Shown here: positions 20,649 through 29,259 of the stretch, piece by piece
Position numbering within the stretch: position 1 is the stretch's first letter
How the letters are laid out: every line of letters begins with the position of its first letter
Assembly: GCF_003431825.1 (NCBI RefSeq)
Contig: NZ_CP020083.1
Location: forward strand, 3,262,501 to 3,326,500
Source: Blastomonas fulva
Lineage (GTDB): Bacteria; Pseudomonadota; Alphaproteobacteria; Sphingomonadales; Sphingomonadaceae
DNA: 64,000 nt
Reading direction: 5' to 3'
Notes under the pieces: model-generated
Databases searched by the model: none
The model's input: the letters and a program-made list of their open reading frames with translations, nothing else
What the model was told of the DNA's origin: nothing
Position numbers and translations under genes: made by a program

Positions 20649-21110
20649 TCAGTCCGCGTCCCAGCGTGCGGCATCGGCATAGTCGTCGTCGCGCGGCTCG
20701 ATCCAGTTGCGGCCTGCAGCCCCGGTCTCGCTCTTCCAGAACAGCGCGCGGCTCTTGAGGAAATCCATCAGGAAATCGGCGGCCTCGAAAGCCGCGCGGC
20801 GGTGCGCGCTGGCGGTGGCGACCAGAACGATCGGATCACGCGGTGCCATCTCCCCGACCCGGTGGATCACCAGCACCGCCTCGAGCGGCCAGCGGTTTGC
20901 AGCCCCCTGGACCGCCTCGGCAATGCCGCGCTCGGTCATCCCGGGATAATGCTGCAGGCAAAGCGCGCTCACCGCGCCATCGGTGCCCGATGGCCGCACC
21001 ATACCGGTGAAGCTGACCATCGCGCCCGAAGCGTCCAGCGACGCGCGGAACGCCGCCACTTCGGCCTCCGGATCGAAGCCCTCGCTCAGGATGCGGATGT
21101 CGCAGCGCAT
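20649..21110 (-). CDS. moaE: Molybdopterin synthase catalytic (large) subunit MoaE
   Basis: 153 residues of the MoaE family, which with MoaD inserts two sulfurs into cyclic pyranopterin monophosphate to make molybdopterin. Features: GAMVSFTGMVR near the N-terminus, CLQHYPGM, the RWPLEAVLVIHRVGEM strand, SAHRRAAFEAADFLMDFLKSRALFWKSE carrying the catalytic lysine region. It starts at 21110, one base after the moaD stop; a longer frame upstream overlaps moaD and is rejected. Confidence 0.93.
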   Translation of the reverse strand: MRCDIRILSEGFDPEAEVAAFRASLDASGAMVSFTGMVRPSGTDGAVSALCLQHYPGMTERGIAEAVQGAANRWPLEAVLVIHRVGEMAPRDPIVLVATASAHRRAAFEAADFLMDFLKSRALFWKSETGAAGRNWIEPRDDDYADAARWDAD

Positions 21111-21111
21111 G

Positions 21112-21360
21112 TCAGCCCCCGCTGACGGGCGGCAGGAACGCCAGCTCGTCTTCGTCCTCGACCAGCGCATCGGCATCGACGATCGCGCCGTTGATTGCAT
21201 AGCGGATGCGCGGTTCGGCGAGCGCGCTGCCCAGCAGGTCGTCGCTCTGCCCGATAATGCCGATCAGATCGGCAATCGCCTGCGGCTCGCTCAGGCCCAG
21301 CATCCGCTCGGTCCCGCCGGCCAGATCACCCAGACGGCCAAAGAACAGCAATTGTGCCAT
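21112..21360 (-). CDS. moaD: Molybdopterin synthase sulfur carrier MoaD
   Basis: 82 residues with the ubiquitin-like fold (LLFFGRLGDLAG; a RYAINGAIVDADALVEDEDE stretch; LAFLPPVSGG). The C-terminal Gly-Gly is exactly terminal, as required for thiocarboxylate formation by MoeB-type adenylation. It lies 9 bases after moaA and one base before moaE, in one operon. Confidence 0.92.
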   Translation of the reverse strand: MAQLLFFGRLGDLAGGTERMLGLSEPQAIADLIGIIGQSDDLLGSALAEPRIRYAINGAIVDADALVEDEDELAFLPPVSGG

Positions 21361-21369
21361 GGTCCGCGC

Positions 21370-22380
21370 TCAGCCGCCGGTCATCGACATATGCCGCGCC
21401 AGCGCGGGTGCCGCGCCGGGGGCATCGATGTGGAAATCATGCCGCTCGGGCTTTCTTGCGATTGCGCGATCCAGCGCGGCATCGAGCGCCGCCTCGCTGT
21501 CCGGACCACGCATCGCGGCGCGCAGATCGACCTGGTCGTTCTGGCCGAGGCACATGAAGATCTGCCCCGTCGCGGTAACGCGCACGCGGTTGCAGTTGGC
21601 GCAGAAATTGTTGGTCAGCGGGGTGATGAAGCCCAGCCGCCCGCCGGTTTCGGCGATATCGACATAGCGCGCAGGGCCACCGCTGTCGTGCGGGCTCTGC
21701 TGCAGTGTCCAGTCCTGTTCCAGCCGGTCGCGCACCGCGGTGAGCGGCAGGTAATGGTCGAACCGGTCTTCCTCGACCTCGCCCAGCGGCATGACCTCGA
21801 TCAGCGTGACATCGAAGCCGCGGCCGTGCGCCCAGCCGATCAGCGCGGGCAGCTCCTCTTCGTTCAGACCCTTGAGCGCTACGGTGTTGAGCTTGATCTT
21901 GAGCCCCGCACGGTCGGCCGCATCGATGCCTTCGCGCACCTGTGCCAGCGCATCGCGGCGGGTGAGTTTCGCGAACAGATCGGGCTGGAGCGTATCGAGC
22001 GAGATGTTGATCCGGCGGACCCCGGCATCGACCAGAGCGCCCGCGTGCTGCTTGAGCTGCGTCCCGTTGGTGGTGAGCGTCAGTTCGTCGAGCCCATTGC
22101 CCAGCTCGCGACCCAGCTTCCCGATCAGCGTCATCAGATCGCGCCGCACCAGAGGCTCGCCCCCGGTCAGCCGGATCTTGCGCACGCCGCGCGCGATGAA
22201 GGCGAGGCCCAGCCGGTGCAACTCCTCAAGGCTCAGCACTTCGGCCTTGGGCAGGAACTGCATCCGCTCGGGCATGCAGTAAGAGCAGCGCAGGTCGCAG
22301 CGATCGGTCACCGAAAGGCGGACATAGCTGATCGTGCGCGAAAAGCTGTCGATCAGCGGACGGGCGGTTACCAGGGTCAT
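21370..22380 (-). CDS. moaA: GTP 3',8-cyclase MoaA (radical SAM)
   Basis: 336 residues. Radical-SAM cysteines C28-x3-C32-x2-C35 ([13 protein letters not shown]), the [11 protein letters not shown] motif, and a C-terminal second iron-sulfur site ([18 protein letters not shown]). The penultimate and last residues are Gly-Gly, as in active MoaA. It makes the first step of molybdenum cofactor synthesis from GTP. First gene of moaA-moaD-moaE; the remaining cofactor genes (moaC, moeA) are not in the window. Confidence 0.95.
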   Translation of the reverse strand: MTLVTARPLIDSFSRTISYVRLSVTDRCDLRCSYCMPERMQFLPKAEVLSLEELHRLGLAFIARGVRKIRLTGGEPLVRRDLMTLIGKLGRELGNGLDELTLTTNGTQLKQHAGALVDAGVRRINISLDTLQPDLFAKLTRRDALAQVREGIDAADRAGLKIKLNTVALKGLNEEELPALIGWAHGRGFDVTLIEVMPLGEVEEDRFDHYLPLTAVRDRLEQDWTLQQSPHDSGGPARYVDIAETGGRLGFITPLTNNFCANCNRVRVTATGQIFMCLGQNDQVDLRAAMRGPDSEAALDAALDRAIARKPERHDFHIDAPGAAPALARHMSMTGG

Positions 22381-22419
22381 TCAGTGAGGACTACAGCAAG
22401 CATCGGCCAGCGCCCACCC

Positions 22420-22941
22420 TCAATTTTGGGATTGCTCGGGCGCCGGGGCCTTGTTGGGGACAGGAACGATCAGCGGCGCATGCCGCCAGCGCACCAGCAG
22501 CCGCACCAGATTCAGCCCCGATAGCCCCAAAGTCGCGGTGTTGCGCAAGGGGTGGACATTGACGCGGGGCTGCGCTGCAAGCACCTCGTCGAGCACCAGC
22601 TGCACCCGCCCGCGCGCGTCGTTCAATACGGCAAGCGGCGTCACCGAGCCCGGGGTGATCCCCAGCAGCTCGATCATCTCGTCCGCGCTGCCGAAGCTGA
22701 ATCGCCCTGCCCCCACCATATGCCTGAGCGCGCCCAGATCGACCTGCTTTTCGGCTAGCACCGTCACCAGATAGAACTGCCCGCCCGCGTCCTTCAGGAA
22801 CAGGTTCTTGGTGTGCGCACCGGGCACCAGCCGCTCCACCGCGCTGCTTTCCAGCACGGTGAAGACGGCTTCATGCTCGACCTGATCGAATGCGATCCCG
22901 GCGGCGGTCAGTTCCTTGTGCAGGCGGCTGTCGTCGGTCAT
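22420..22941 (-). CDS. Prolyl-tRNA editing deacylase (ProXp/YbaK family)
   Basis: 173 residues with a YbaK/aminoacyl-tRNA-associated domain. The HTKNLFLKDAGGQFYLV strand with its conserved Lys and the GSVTPLAVLND segment match ProXp-ala-type editing factors, which hydrolyse mischarged Ala-tRNA(Pro) in trans. The C-terminal tail (PVPNKAPAPEQSQN) is unstructured. Lies 9 bases after the serine hydrolase gene and 39 bases before moaA. Confidence 0.83.
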   Translation of the reverse strand: MTDDSRLHKELTAAGIAFDQVEHEAVFTVLESSAVERLVPGAHTKNLFLKDAGGQFYLVTVLAEKQVDLGALRHMVGAGRFSFGSADEMIELLGITPGSVTPLAVLNDARGRVQLVLDEVLAAQPRVNVHPLRNTATLGLSGLNLVRLLVRWRHAPLIVPVPNKAPAPEQSQN

Positions 22942-22950
22942 CGGTCCTGA

Positions 22951-24141
22951 TCAATCCGCCGCCATGGCAAGCTGCTGAAAGAACTGCAGCTGCGGGATAC
23001 GCAGATCTGCCCCGCTCGCCTTGGGCCAGTTGCTGACCACCGCGATGACCAGCTTCTTCTCCGGCACGATCAGGATCGCCTGGCCGAAGATGCCCTGTCC
23101 GCCCCAGGCACCGCCGGGATAGGTCCACCACTGATAGCCATAGCCAAAGCCCGGCAGGCCGATCGGCGCCTGTTCCTTGCCGGCTTCGGCAAACCAGCCC
23201 TCGGGCACCTGGCCTGCGCCGCCTTCCATCGCGAACAGCCCCATGCGGGCATAGTCCGCCAGCCGGATCGAGAGGCAGCATCCGCCGACATTCTGCCCGG
23301 CGGAATCGACCATCCAGAACAGATCGCCCTCGAAGCCCGCAGGCTTGACGATCTTCTCTTCGGCATATTCGGTCAGCGTCTTGCCGGTGGCGCGCTGGAC
23401 GATCACGCCGATGAGGTTGGTTTCACCAGTCTTGTAAACCCATTTGGTTCCAGGTTCGGCCTCGCGCGGCAGCGTCTTCATGTATGCGCTGTTGGGATCC
23501 TCGCCGGGCTTCACCGCAACTGAGAGCATCTTGACGACATCGCTGTTGGGATCGGTGTAATCCTCGTTCCATTTGACCCCCGAGGTCATCGTCAGGATCT
23601 GCTTGACCGACACCCCGTCATAGCCGCTGCCCTTGAGCTCGGGGACGTACTTGGTCACCGGATCATCGACCGAGGTGATCAGGCCATCCTTGACCGCAGC
23701 GCCGACCAGCGTCGAGGTAAACGACTTGGCGACCGAAAAACTGGTCCAGCGATCCTGCGCGCCCAGCCCCAGGCCGTAGCGCTCCAGCCGCACCTTGCCG
23801 TCCTGGATCACCATCAGCCCGGCGACATTCTGCGCGGTCATGAAGGCCTCGATCTCGGCATCGCTCACGGGAAGCGCCGCACCCTTGGGCAGCGCTCGCG
23901 GCGTTCCTGCCTTGGCGGTGGTGCCGGGGAACTGCGCCTCCATGCTGCGGAAATTGGCCGAGCGCTGCGCGTCGGACCAGAACAGGATCTGCGCGCCCGC
24001 AGTGCGCACCCGCTCCATCTCGGCGGGGCTCATCTGCTGGATCGCCTTGACCGCCGGGGCAGATTCCTTGGCAACCGCAATCGATCCTGCGCCCACCGCC
24101 AGCGCACACGCCGCTGCAAAACTCGTCCAAACCCGCATCAC
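22951..24141 (-). CDS. Secreted serine hydrolase, class C beta-lactamase fold
   Basis: 396 residues with a signal peptide (MMRVWTSFAAACALAVGAGSIAVA). The catalytic S-x-x-K is in FSVAKSFTSTLVG, the second motif is in the YKTGETN region, and the third motif region is WWTYPGGAWGGQG. Proteins of this family include esterases, D-aminopeptidases and beta-lactamase relatives; antibiotic hydrolysis should not be assumed. It probably acts in the periplasm. Part of the minus-strand run with photolyase upstream (22 bases). Confidence 0.85.
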   Translation of the reverse strand: MMRVWTSFAAACALAVGAGSIAVAKESAPAVKAIQQMSPAEMERVRTAGAQILFWSDAQRSANFRSMEAQFPGTTAKAGTPRALPKGAALPVSDAEIEAFMTAQNVAGLMVIQDGKVRLERYGLGLGAQDRWTSFSVAKSFTSTLVGAAVKDGLITSVDDPVTKYVPELKGSGYDGVSVKQILTMTSGVKWNEDYTDPNSDVVKMLSVAVKPGEDPNSAYMKTLPREAEPGTKWVYKTGETNLIGVIVQRATGKTLTEYAEEKIVKPAGFEGDLFWMVDSAGQNVGGCCLSIRLADYARMGLFAMEGGAGQVPEGWFAEAGKEQAPIGLPGFGYGYQWWTYPGGAWGGQGIFGQAILIVPEKKLVIAVVSNWPKASGADLRIPQLQFFQQLAMAAD

Positions 24142-24163
24142 CCTGTCTCCTCTTTTATGTCTT

Positions 24164-25558
24164 TCATGATTTCATCGCCGCATACGCCGCCAGCGCGCGC
24201 TCGCGCGCCTGTTTATGCGCGATGATCTTCCTGGGATAGCCCTTGATGAACTTGCCCGCCGCTTCCGGATCATGGATGGCGCTGTCGGAAAGATCGGCAA
24301 GCTCGGGTACCCACTGGCGGATATAGCCTGCGGCATCGAACTTTTCCGACTGGGTCAGCGGCGCCATGATGCGGACGAACATGTTCGAATCTACGCCGGT
24401 GCCAGCGGTCCACTGCCAGTTGGTGGCGTTCGAACCGTAATCGGCATCGACCAGCGTATCCCAGAACCACGTCTCGCCCACGCGCCAGTCGACCAGCAGA
24501 TGCTTGATCAGGAACGAGGCCGCCACCATCCGCACGCGGTTGTGCATCCAGCCTGTCGCCCAGAGCTGGCGCATTCCGGCATCGACCAGCGGATAGCCGG
24601 TGCGGCCCTGCTGCCAGGCCTCGACCTCGCGGCGAACCTCGGGGTCATCGGCATCGCGCCAGGGGAACGCATCGAACGGTTCGCGCGCGTTGGCCCTGCC
24701 GTAATCGGGGTATTGCGCAATCACGTTCTGCCCATAGTCGCGCCAGACCAGTTCCTTGAGGAATGTCTCGACCGATCCGCCCGCTTCCATCGTCGCGTGC
24801 CAGACGGTCGCAGGCGAAATCTCGCCGAAATGGAGGTGTGGCGACAGGCGCGAGGTTCCCTCGATCGAGGGCAGGTTGCGGCGGTCTTCGTAATGCCTGG
24901 CCTTGTCGACAAAGGCATCCACGCGTTCGGCCGCCCCCGACTCGCCGGGTGTCCATTCCTCGGCAAAGCCCGTTGCCCAATCGGGCTTGGTCGGCAGCAG
25001 CTTCCAGTCTGCAAGTTCATCGCTTTTCGGCCAGGCCTTGGGCGCGTCGAGCGACTTCGGAGCAGGCAGCGGCTCAGGCGGGGGCATGTGCTGCGCCAGC
25101 GCGCGCCAGAACGGCGTGTAGATCTTGTAGGGCTGGCCGCTGCCGGTGGTCACCGATCCGGGCGGCATCAGATAGTTGCCGTGATGCCGCTCGAGCGCGC
25201 AACCCTCGGGCAGCGCCTCTTTCAGCGCCTTTTCGGCATTGCGCCACCAGGGTTCGTAGTGCCGCACGCAGTGCACCGATGCCGCACCGGTCTCGCGCGC
25301 CAGTTCGGCCAGCACATCGGCAGCAGCGCCCCGGCGCAGCACCAGCCGCGAGCCCAGCTTGCGCAGATCCGCATCAAGCGCGGCGAGGCTGTGGTGCAGC
25401 CACCAGCGCGATGCCCCGCCCATCTTGCGGTGCCTGGGTGTGTCGTCGTCGAGGACATAAACGGGGATCACCGGCCCCGCACTTGCCGCCGCCACGAACG
25501 CTGCCTGATCGGCGAGCCTGAGGTCGCGGCGCAGCCAGACAATCGCGGGGCGGGTCAT
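24164..25558 (-). CDS. phrB: Deoxyribodipyrimidine photolyase (cryptochrome/photolyase family)
   Basis: 464 residues. The N-terminal antenna-binding Rossmann domain starts IVWLRRDLRLADQAAF. The helical FAD domain has EGTSRLSPHLHFGEISP, VWRDYGQNVIAQYP, GYPLVDAGMRQLWATGWMHN and LLVDWRVGETWFWDTLVDAD, all class I CPD photolyase signatures. It repairs UV cyclobutane dimers with blue light. The start overlaps the stop of the upstream membrane-protein gene by four bases (ATGA). Confidence 0.95.
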   Translation of the reverse strand: MTRPAIVWLRRDLRLADQAAFVAAASAGPVIPVYVLDDDTPRHRKMGGASRWWLHHSLAALDADLRKLGSRLVLRRGAAADVLAELARETGAASVHCVRHYEPWWRNAEKALKEALPEGCALERHHGNYLMPPGSVTTGSGQPYKIYTPFWRALAQHMPPPEPLPAPKSLDAPKAWPKSDELADWKLLPTKPDWATGFAEEWTPGESGAAERVDAFVDKARHYEDRRNLPSIEGTSRLSPHLHFGEISPATVWHATMEAGGSVETFLKELVWRDYGQNVIAQYPDYGRANAREPFDAFPWRDADDPEVRREVEAWQQGRTGYPLVDAGMRQLWATGWMHNRVRMVAASFLIKHLLVDWRVGETWFWDTLVDADYGSNATNWQWTAGTGVDSNMFVRIMAPLTQSEKFDAAGYIRQWVPELADLSDSAIHDPEAAGKFIKGYPRKIIAHKQARERALAAYAAMKS

Positions 25559-26517
25559 GGCCTGCCCTTCACATCGACGACCACGGTGAACCGGTCGGCA
25601 ATCGGCGAACTGTCAAAACGTGCGTCGCGCAAGGTCACTCTTTTGCCCCCCGGGATATCGGTCAGCCTGGCATATGGGATCCGCGCCCAGAACAAAAAGG
25701 CCCGCGCTTCAGAGTTTTGCGCCGCCGCGCGCGCGACCCAGGGGCTTGCCATGTTGGTCGCAGCCTGCCCAGCCTGCAGGCTGAGCGCGGGCGCGCCCAA
25801 TGCGCTGTACGCGCCCCTGCCGATCAGATCATCGCCGCGCCATAGCATGTCGCGATGCCAGAAGCGCACCGGGACTGCGTTGGCGATAACCAGATCGGGC
25901 GTGATCCCGCGCTGCTTGCGGATGGCCTGCACAGTGTCCGCCTCCGCCTTGGCCGAGAGCGCGAAATTGCCTGCGATATAGACCAGCGCCAGCGCCAGCA
26001 CCGCCTGCGCCGGACGCTCCCAGCCGTTCCGTCCCGCCGCCTCCCTGCGCCGCGAGGCCCAGATGCCCAACGGCAGGATGGTCCACAGCACAGCATCGAT
26101 GATAAACAGCGTATCGCCGTGGAACCAGCGAGGCGAGAACGGCTCGAGCAGGCGGATGCCATAATTGTTCATGTAGTCGAGCGCGGGGTGCGACAGCGTT
26201 CCGATATAGGCGAGGATCAGCAGCGGCACCGGTCGCACCGGCAATCGCGACCTTGGCCGCTTGCGCCGCCGCACCTGCCAGCGCTCGAAGCCAACCATCG
26301 CGGCGGTGAGCAGCAGCGGCAGGATCAGCAGGGCGATCGGCCCATGGGTGAGGCCACGCCGCAGCGCCAGCGACTGGGTGCCCAGCACGCTGAGCACCGC
26401 ATCGATATCGGGCAGGTTCGCGCCGATGATAAGCGTCGGCACCGCAAGCCCGGTCATCCGCTTGAGCCCGGCCTGCCCCAGCGCCCATCCGGCGAGGCCG
26501 TGGGTGAAATTGTCCAT
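25555..26517 (-). CDS. YdjM-like membrane-bound metal-dependent hydrolase (DUF457)
   Basis: 320 residues with about five hydrophobic segments. Conserved His/Asp motifs typical of the family are FTHGLAGWALG, GANLPDIDAV, RGLTHGP and SHPALDYMNNYG. E. coli YdjM is a LexA-controlled inner-membrane protein of unknown enzymatic role. The C-terminal part is a soluble domain of about 120 residues. Co-transcribed and translationally coupled with photolyase, which suggests, but does not prove, a link with UV response. Confidence 0.82.
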   Translation of the reverse strand: MDNFTHGLAGWALGQAGLKRMTGLAVPTLIIGANLPDIDAVLSVLGTQSLALRRGLTHGPIALLILPLLLTAAMVGFERWQVRRRKRPRSRLPVRPVPLLILAYIGTLSHPALDYMNNYGIRLLEPFSPRWFHGDTLFIIDAVLWTILPLGIWASRRREAAGRNGWERPAQAVLALALVYIAGNFALSAKAEADTVQAIRKQRGITPDLVIANAVPVRFWHRDMLWRGDDLIGRGAYSALGAPALSLQAGQAATNMASPWVARAAAQNSEARAFLFWARIPYARLTDIPGGKRVTLRDARFDSSPIADRFTVVVDVKGRP

Positions 26518-26523
26518 GGCAGT

Positions 26524-27444
26524 TCAGTTTCCGGTGCGGGCGGGAATGCGGGCGAGGCGGACATTGTCCATTACCGCACCATCACAGGTCTTGCGCCCGT
26601 CGGACGGGTCGACCAGCGTGATCGTGCCCTTGCCCACCGCATGGCCGGTTTCGCGGCCCAGCCCGAAGACAAAGCCGGTGTCCTCGTCCACGCCGATTCC
26701 GGTCACCGCCTCCGCGTCGATACATGCGACTGCGCGCAGCAGCCGCGTCAGGCGGCCGCGCTGGCTGAAATGCTGGTCGAACACGATACCTGGGAGGAAG
26801 CCCAAGCCCTGGGCCAGCACCAGAGGCGCACCGGCCGCGCCTTCTTCGGTGGTGGCGCAGTCGGCCAGATTGCGCGAGACCGGCGCGACAAGCGCGACAT
26901 CGGGGCTGCCGCAACCGATCATGTGCTCGCCCAGCACCGCTGCGCCTGCGCTGGTGCCGCCGATGACTGCGCCAGCGGCCAGTCGCTGGCGAATGGCGGC
27001 GAGCATTGGCGTGTCGCTGCCATCGGGCCTAACCAGTGTCGCCACGATCCGCGCCTGATCGCCGCCTGCAAACCAGATGAGCCCGGCACGCTCTATCCTG
27101 GCGATCTCGGCGGGATTGCTGCCGCCATCGCGCCAAAGGGATTCGTCGGCGTCGGGGGTTTCGGGATCGTCGACCAGCGCGACCTGCACCAGATCCACCC
27201 TGTCGCGCGAGACGCCATGCCGGGCGAGCGCATCGGCAAAGCGCGACGCCGATCCTCCCGCCGACCCCGACGCTGCAGGTATGACGACAATCCCGGGCGC
27301 ATCGGCGGGCATCGCATCGACCAGCGCACGAAACACCGCAGCGTTGTCATCCTCGAGCGCGCCGCCCACGGCGACAACCGTCCCCGGATCGGCGAGTGCC
27401 GGAGCCGCGCACAACGCCAGCAGCGCGACCAGAGGCCGCATCAT
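26524..27444 (-). CDS. Exported cyanophycinase-like peptidase (family S51)
   Basis: 306 residues beginning with a signal peptide (MMRPLVALLALCAAPALA). S51 features: AVGGALEDDN, LIWFAGGDQARI, catalytic serine in GGTSAGAAVLGE, a FDQHFSQRGRLTRLL segment and GIGVDEDTGFVF. Cyanophycinases cleave beta-Asp-Arg dipeptides from cyanophycin; no cyanophycin synthetase is nearby, so the substrate may be another isoaspartyl peptide. The start at 27444 overlaps the HAD stop by four bases (ATGA); an ATG four codons earlier is less likely. Confidence 0.83.
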   Translation of the reverse strand: MMRPLVALLALCAAPALADPGTVVAVGGALEDDNAAVFRALVDAMPADAPGIVVIPAASGSAGGSASRFADALARHGVSRDRVDLVQVALVDDPETPDADESLWRDGGSNPAEIARIERAGLIWFAGGDQARIVATLVRPDGSDTPMLAAIRQRLAAGAVIGGTSAGAAVLGEHMIGCGSPDVALVAPVSRNLADCATTEEGAAGAPLVLAQGLGFLPGIVFDQHFSQRGRLTRLLRAVACIDAEAVTGIGVDEDTGFVFGLGRETGHAVGKGTITLVDPSDGRKTCDGAVMDNVRLARIPARTGN

Positions 27445-28100
27445 GCGCGTGGCCAATCGCCGGGCAAACCGAGCAGCGCGCGCAGATCGGCCAGTGCCTG
27501 CGTCTCGCCTGTCACCTTGATCGCGGCCATGCCCATCGCGGCTGCGGGTTTGCAGTTCACTCCAAGGTCATCGAGATAGATGCAGGCCTTGGGCGCAACC
27601 TCCAGTGCGTCGCACATCATCGCATAGATACGCGGATCGGGCTTGCGCACGCCCGCCTTGCTGCTTTCGATGACATGGTCGAAGCGCGCCATGATCGCGG
27701 CGATCTGAGCGGCGCGCGAGTCATCGAACACCATCGCCGACCCTTTGCCTGCGCGCACGTTGTTGGTGATGCAGCCGAGCGTATAGCCTGCACCCTTGAG
27801 GGCATCGAGCGCGGCGACCATGCGTGGGCGGACATCGCCCGCCAGACACGAGATGACATCTGCGCCGCTGATCTCCAGCCCCAGCGCAGCGGCTTCGGCA
27901 GCAAAGGCGGTATCGAAGGCAGACGCATCGATCTCCGCGCGCTCGAACCGCGCCCAGGCGTTGTCGTCGGGATTGGTGGCGTTGATCCGGCGGATGCAGT
28001 CGCGTGGCAGCCCGCGCTCGGCCTCCAGCCGGTTGAACGCCTCGAAGGGCGACGAGGTGATCACCCCGCCGAAATCGAAAATCACGGCAGAAAACGTCAT
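27441..28100 (-). CDS. HAD-superfamily hydrolase (haloacid dehalogenase/epoxide-hydrolase N-terminal type)
   Basis: 219 residues. HAD motifs: VIFDFGGVI (the nucleophile Asp in DFGG, with Gly in place of the usual second Asp), a TNNVR motif II, AGVRKPDP with the Lys, and YLDDLGVNCKPAAAMGM (motif IV). The DFGGV form is typical of the epoxide-hydrolase-N-terminal-like/YihX group, often sugar-phosphate phosphatases. The start at 28100 overlaps the stop of the DUF2855 gene (ATGA), and the stop overlaps the cyanophycinase start. Confidence 0.83.
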   Translation of the reverse strand: MTFSAVIFDFGGVITSSPFEAFNRLEAERGLPRDCIRRINATNPDDNAWARFERAEIDASAFDTAFAAEAAALGLEISGADVISCLAGDVRPRMVAALDALKGAGYTLGCITNNVRAGKGSAMVFDDSRAAQIAAIMARFDHVIESSKAGVRKPDPRIYAMMCDALEVAPKACIYLDDLGVNCKPAAAMGMAAIKVTGETQALADLRALLGLPGDWPRA

Positions 28101-29200
28101 GGGGTGATGACCAGCCCCGTCTTGGCATCGGCTTTGCCTTCGACCGTCTCGCGATAGGCGGCCAGCGCCGCATCGGCGCCAGCGCGCTTCTCGATCCCCA
28201 GCAGCCGCGGCGCCAGATCGGCAAAGCCCAGCCATGCGGCCTCGAGCTTCTGCCGGAACTGGTCCGGCCCCCATTCGCCGATCCGCTTTTCGCTGCGCCC
28301 GGGCGCAAAGAACATCTGCCGCGCGGGCCCTGCCATCGCCGTGCCATCGTCGGCCGAATCCCAGTGCGACTTGCCGACGACGATCGAGGCCTTGAGCGCA
28401 TCGCCGAAATGGTTGTGCACGCTGGCGGCGACCTGCGGATTGCCGGCCATGTCGACCATCGCGCTGGTCTTGCCCGCATCCATCGCTCCGATGGCGTCAT
28501 AGGTGACCACCTCGTCATAGAGCCCCAGCGACCCGACATAGGCGGCATTACCCGCGCTGGTCAGTCCCACGATCCGGGGCCGCGCCGAGCGCTGGCCGAG
28601 GGCATAAGCGAGCCCGATCGCAGTCTTGCTCGATGCGCTGGCGACCAGCACCTGCTGCGCGCCATAGTCACTCTCGTCCTCCAGCAGATCGGCGATCAGC
28701 CAGCCAGTCAGGAACAGCGGGCGGAACACAGGCCAGTAATCATGATCCTGCGCGCGATAATCGCCCAGAGCATCGATCCGCTGATACTGGTTGTAGATCA
28801 CCGGCAGCGTGGTGCGGCGCGGGGTCATGTCGGTGAAACCGTGCGGACCAACCCTGCCCGGCATCAGCACGGCATGGCTCGCCATCGGGAAATAGCCGTA
28901 AAGCCGGGTGCCTTCAGGCACGCCATCGTGATGGCTGCGGCTGACCGTGGCAAACCCCCAGACCGGCAGACGTCCAGGGGTGTCCCGCTCTGCGAAGAAG
29001 TCCCAATAGCCCTGATCATTGCCGAACAGGCCGAGCGGCTTGCCGAACACCGCGTAGGTAACGTTGTTGGCGGTCATGGCGTAGAGTTCGATCGTCACCT
29101 CGATCGCACCTTCGGGCAGCTCGGGCTCAGGCGCGGCGACGATCTGCGCATTGGCGATCTGATCGCGGTCGATGTCGATGGCCCAGCGTTGGTCGGTCAC
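28097..29200 (-). CDS. DUF2855 family protein (MDR/quinone-oxidoreductase-like)
   Basis: 367 residues. The sequence has the general plan of a medium-chain dehydrogenase: an N-terminal GroES-like part (ELYAMTANNVTYAVFGK) and a nucleotide-binding part (VLVASASSKTAIGLAYAL) without the usual GxGxxG. It matches what I know of DUF2855, whose function is unknown. Start codon is GTG at 29200, with AGGA 9 bases upstream. First gene of a chain of overlapping minus-strand genes. Confidence 0.78.
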   Translation of the reverse strand: MTDQRWAIDIDRDQIANAQIVAAPEPELPEGAIEVTIELYAMTANNVTYAVFGKPLGLFGNDQGYWDFFAERDTPGRLPVWGFATVSRSHHDGVPEGTRLYGYFPMASHAVLMPGRVGPHGFTDMTPRRTTLPVIYNQYQRIDALGDYRAQDHDYWPVFRPLFLTGWLIADLLEDESDYGAQQVLVASASSKTAIGLAYALGQRSARPRIVGLTSAGNAAYVGSLGLYDEVVTYDAIGAMDAGKTSAMVDMAGNPQVAASVHNHFGDALKASIVVGKSHWDSADDGTAMAGPARQMFFAPGRSEKRIGEWGPDQFRQKLEAAWLGFADLAPRLLGIEKRAGADAALAAYRETVEGKADAKTGLVITP

Positions 29201-29259
29201 GGTTTGGCTTCCTTGTTGCAGCAGTTCAATTCTCTATCGCCCTGGTGGAGGGGAAAGGA

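Noticed and set aside
20983..22524. Plus-strand open frame over moaA, moaD and moaE
   Set aside because: It spans three well-supported genes on the other strand and has no domain.
22951..24141. Beta-lactamase resistance gene
   Set aside because: It has the class C fold motifs SxxK and related, but the family contains mostly esterases and peptidases; nothing supports antibiotic hydrolysis.
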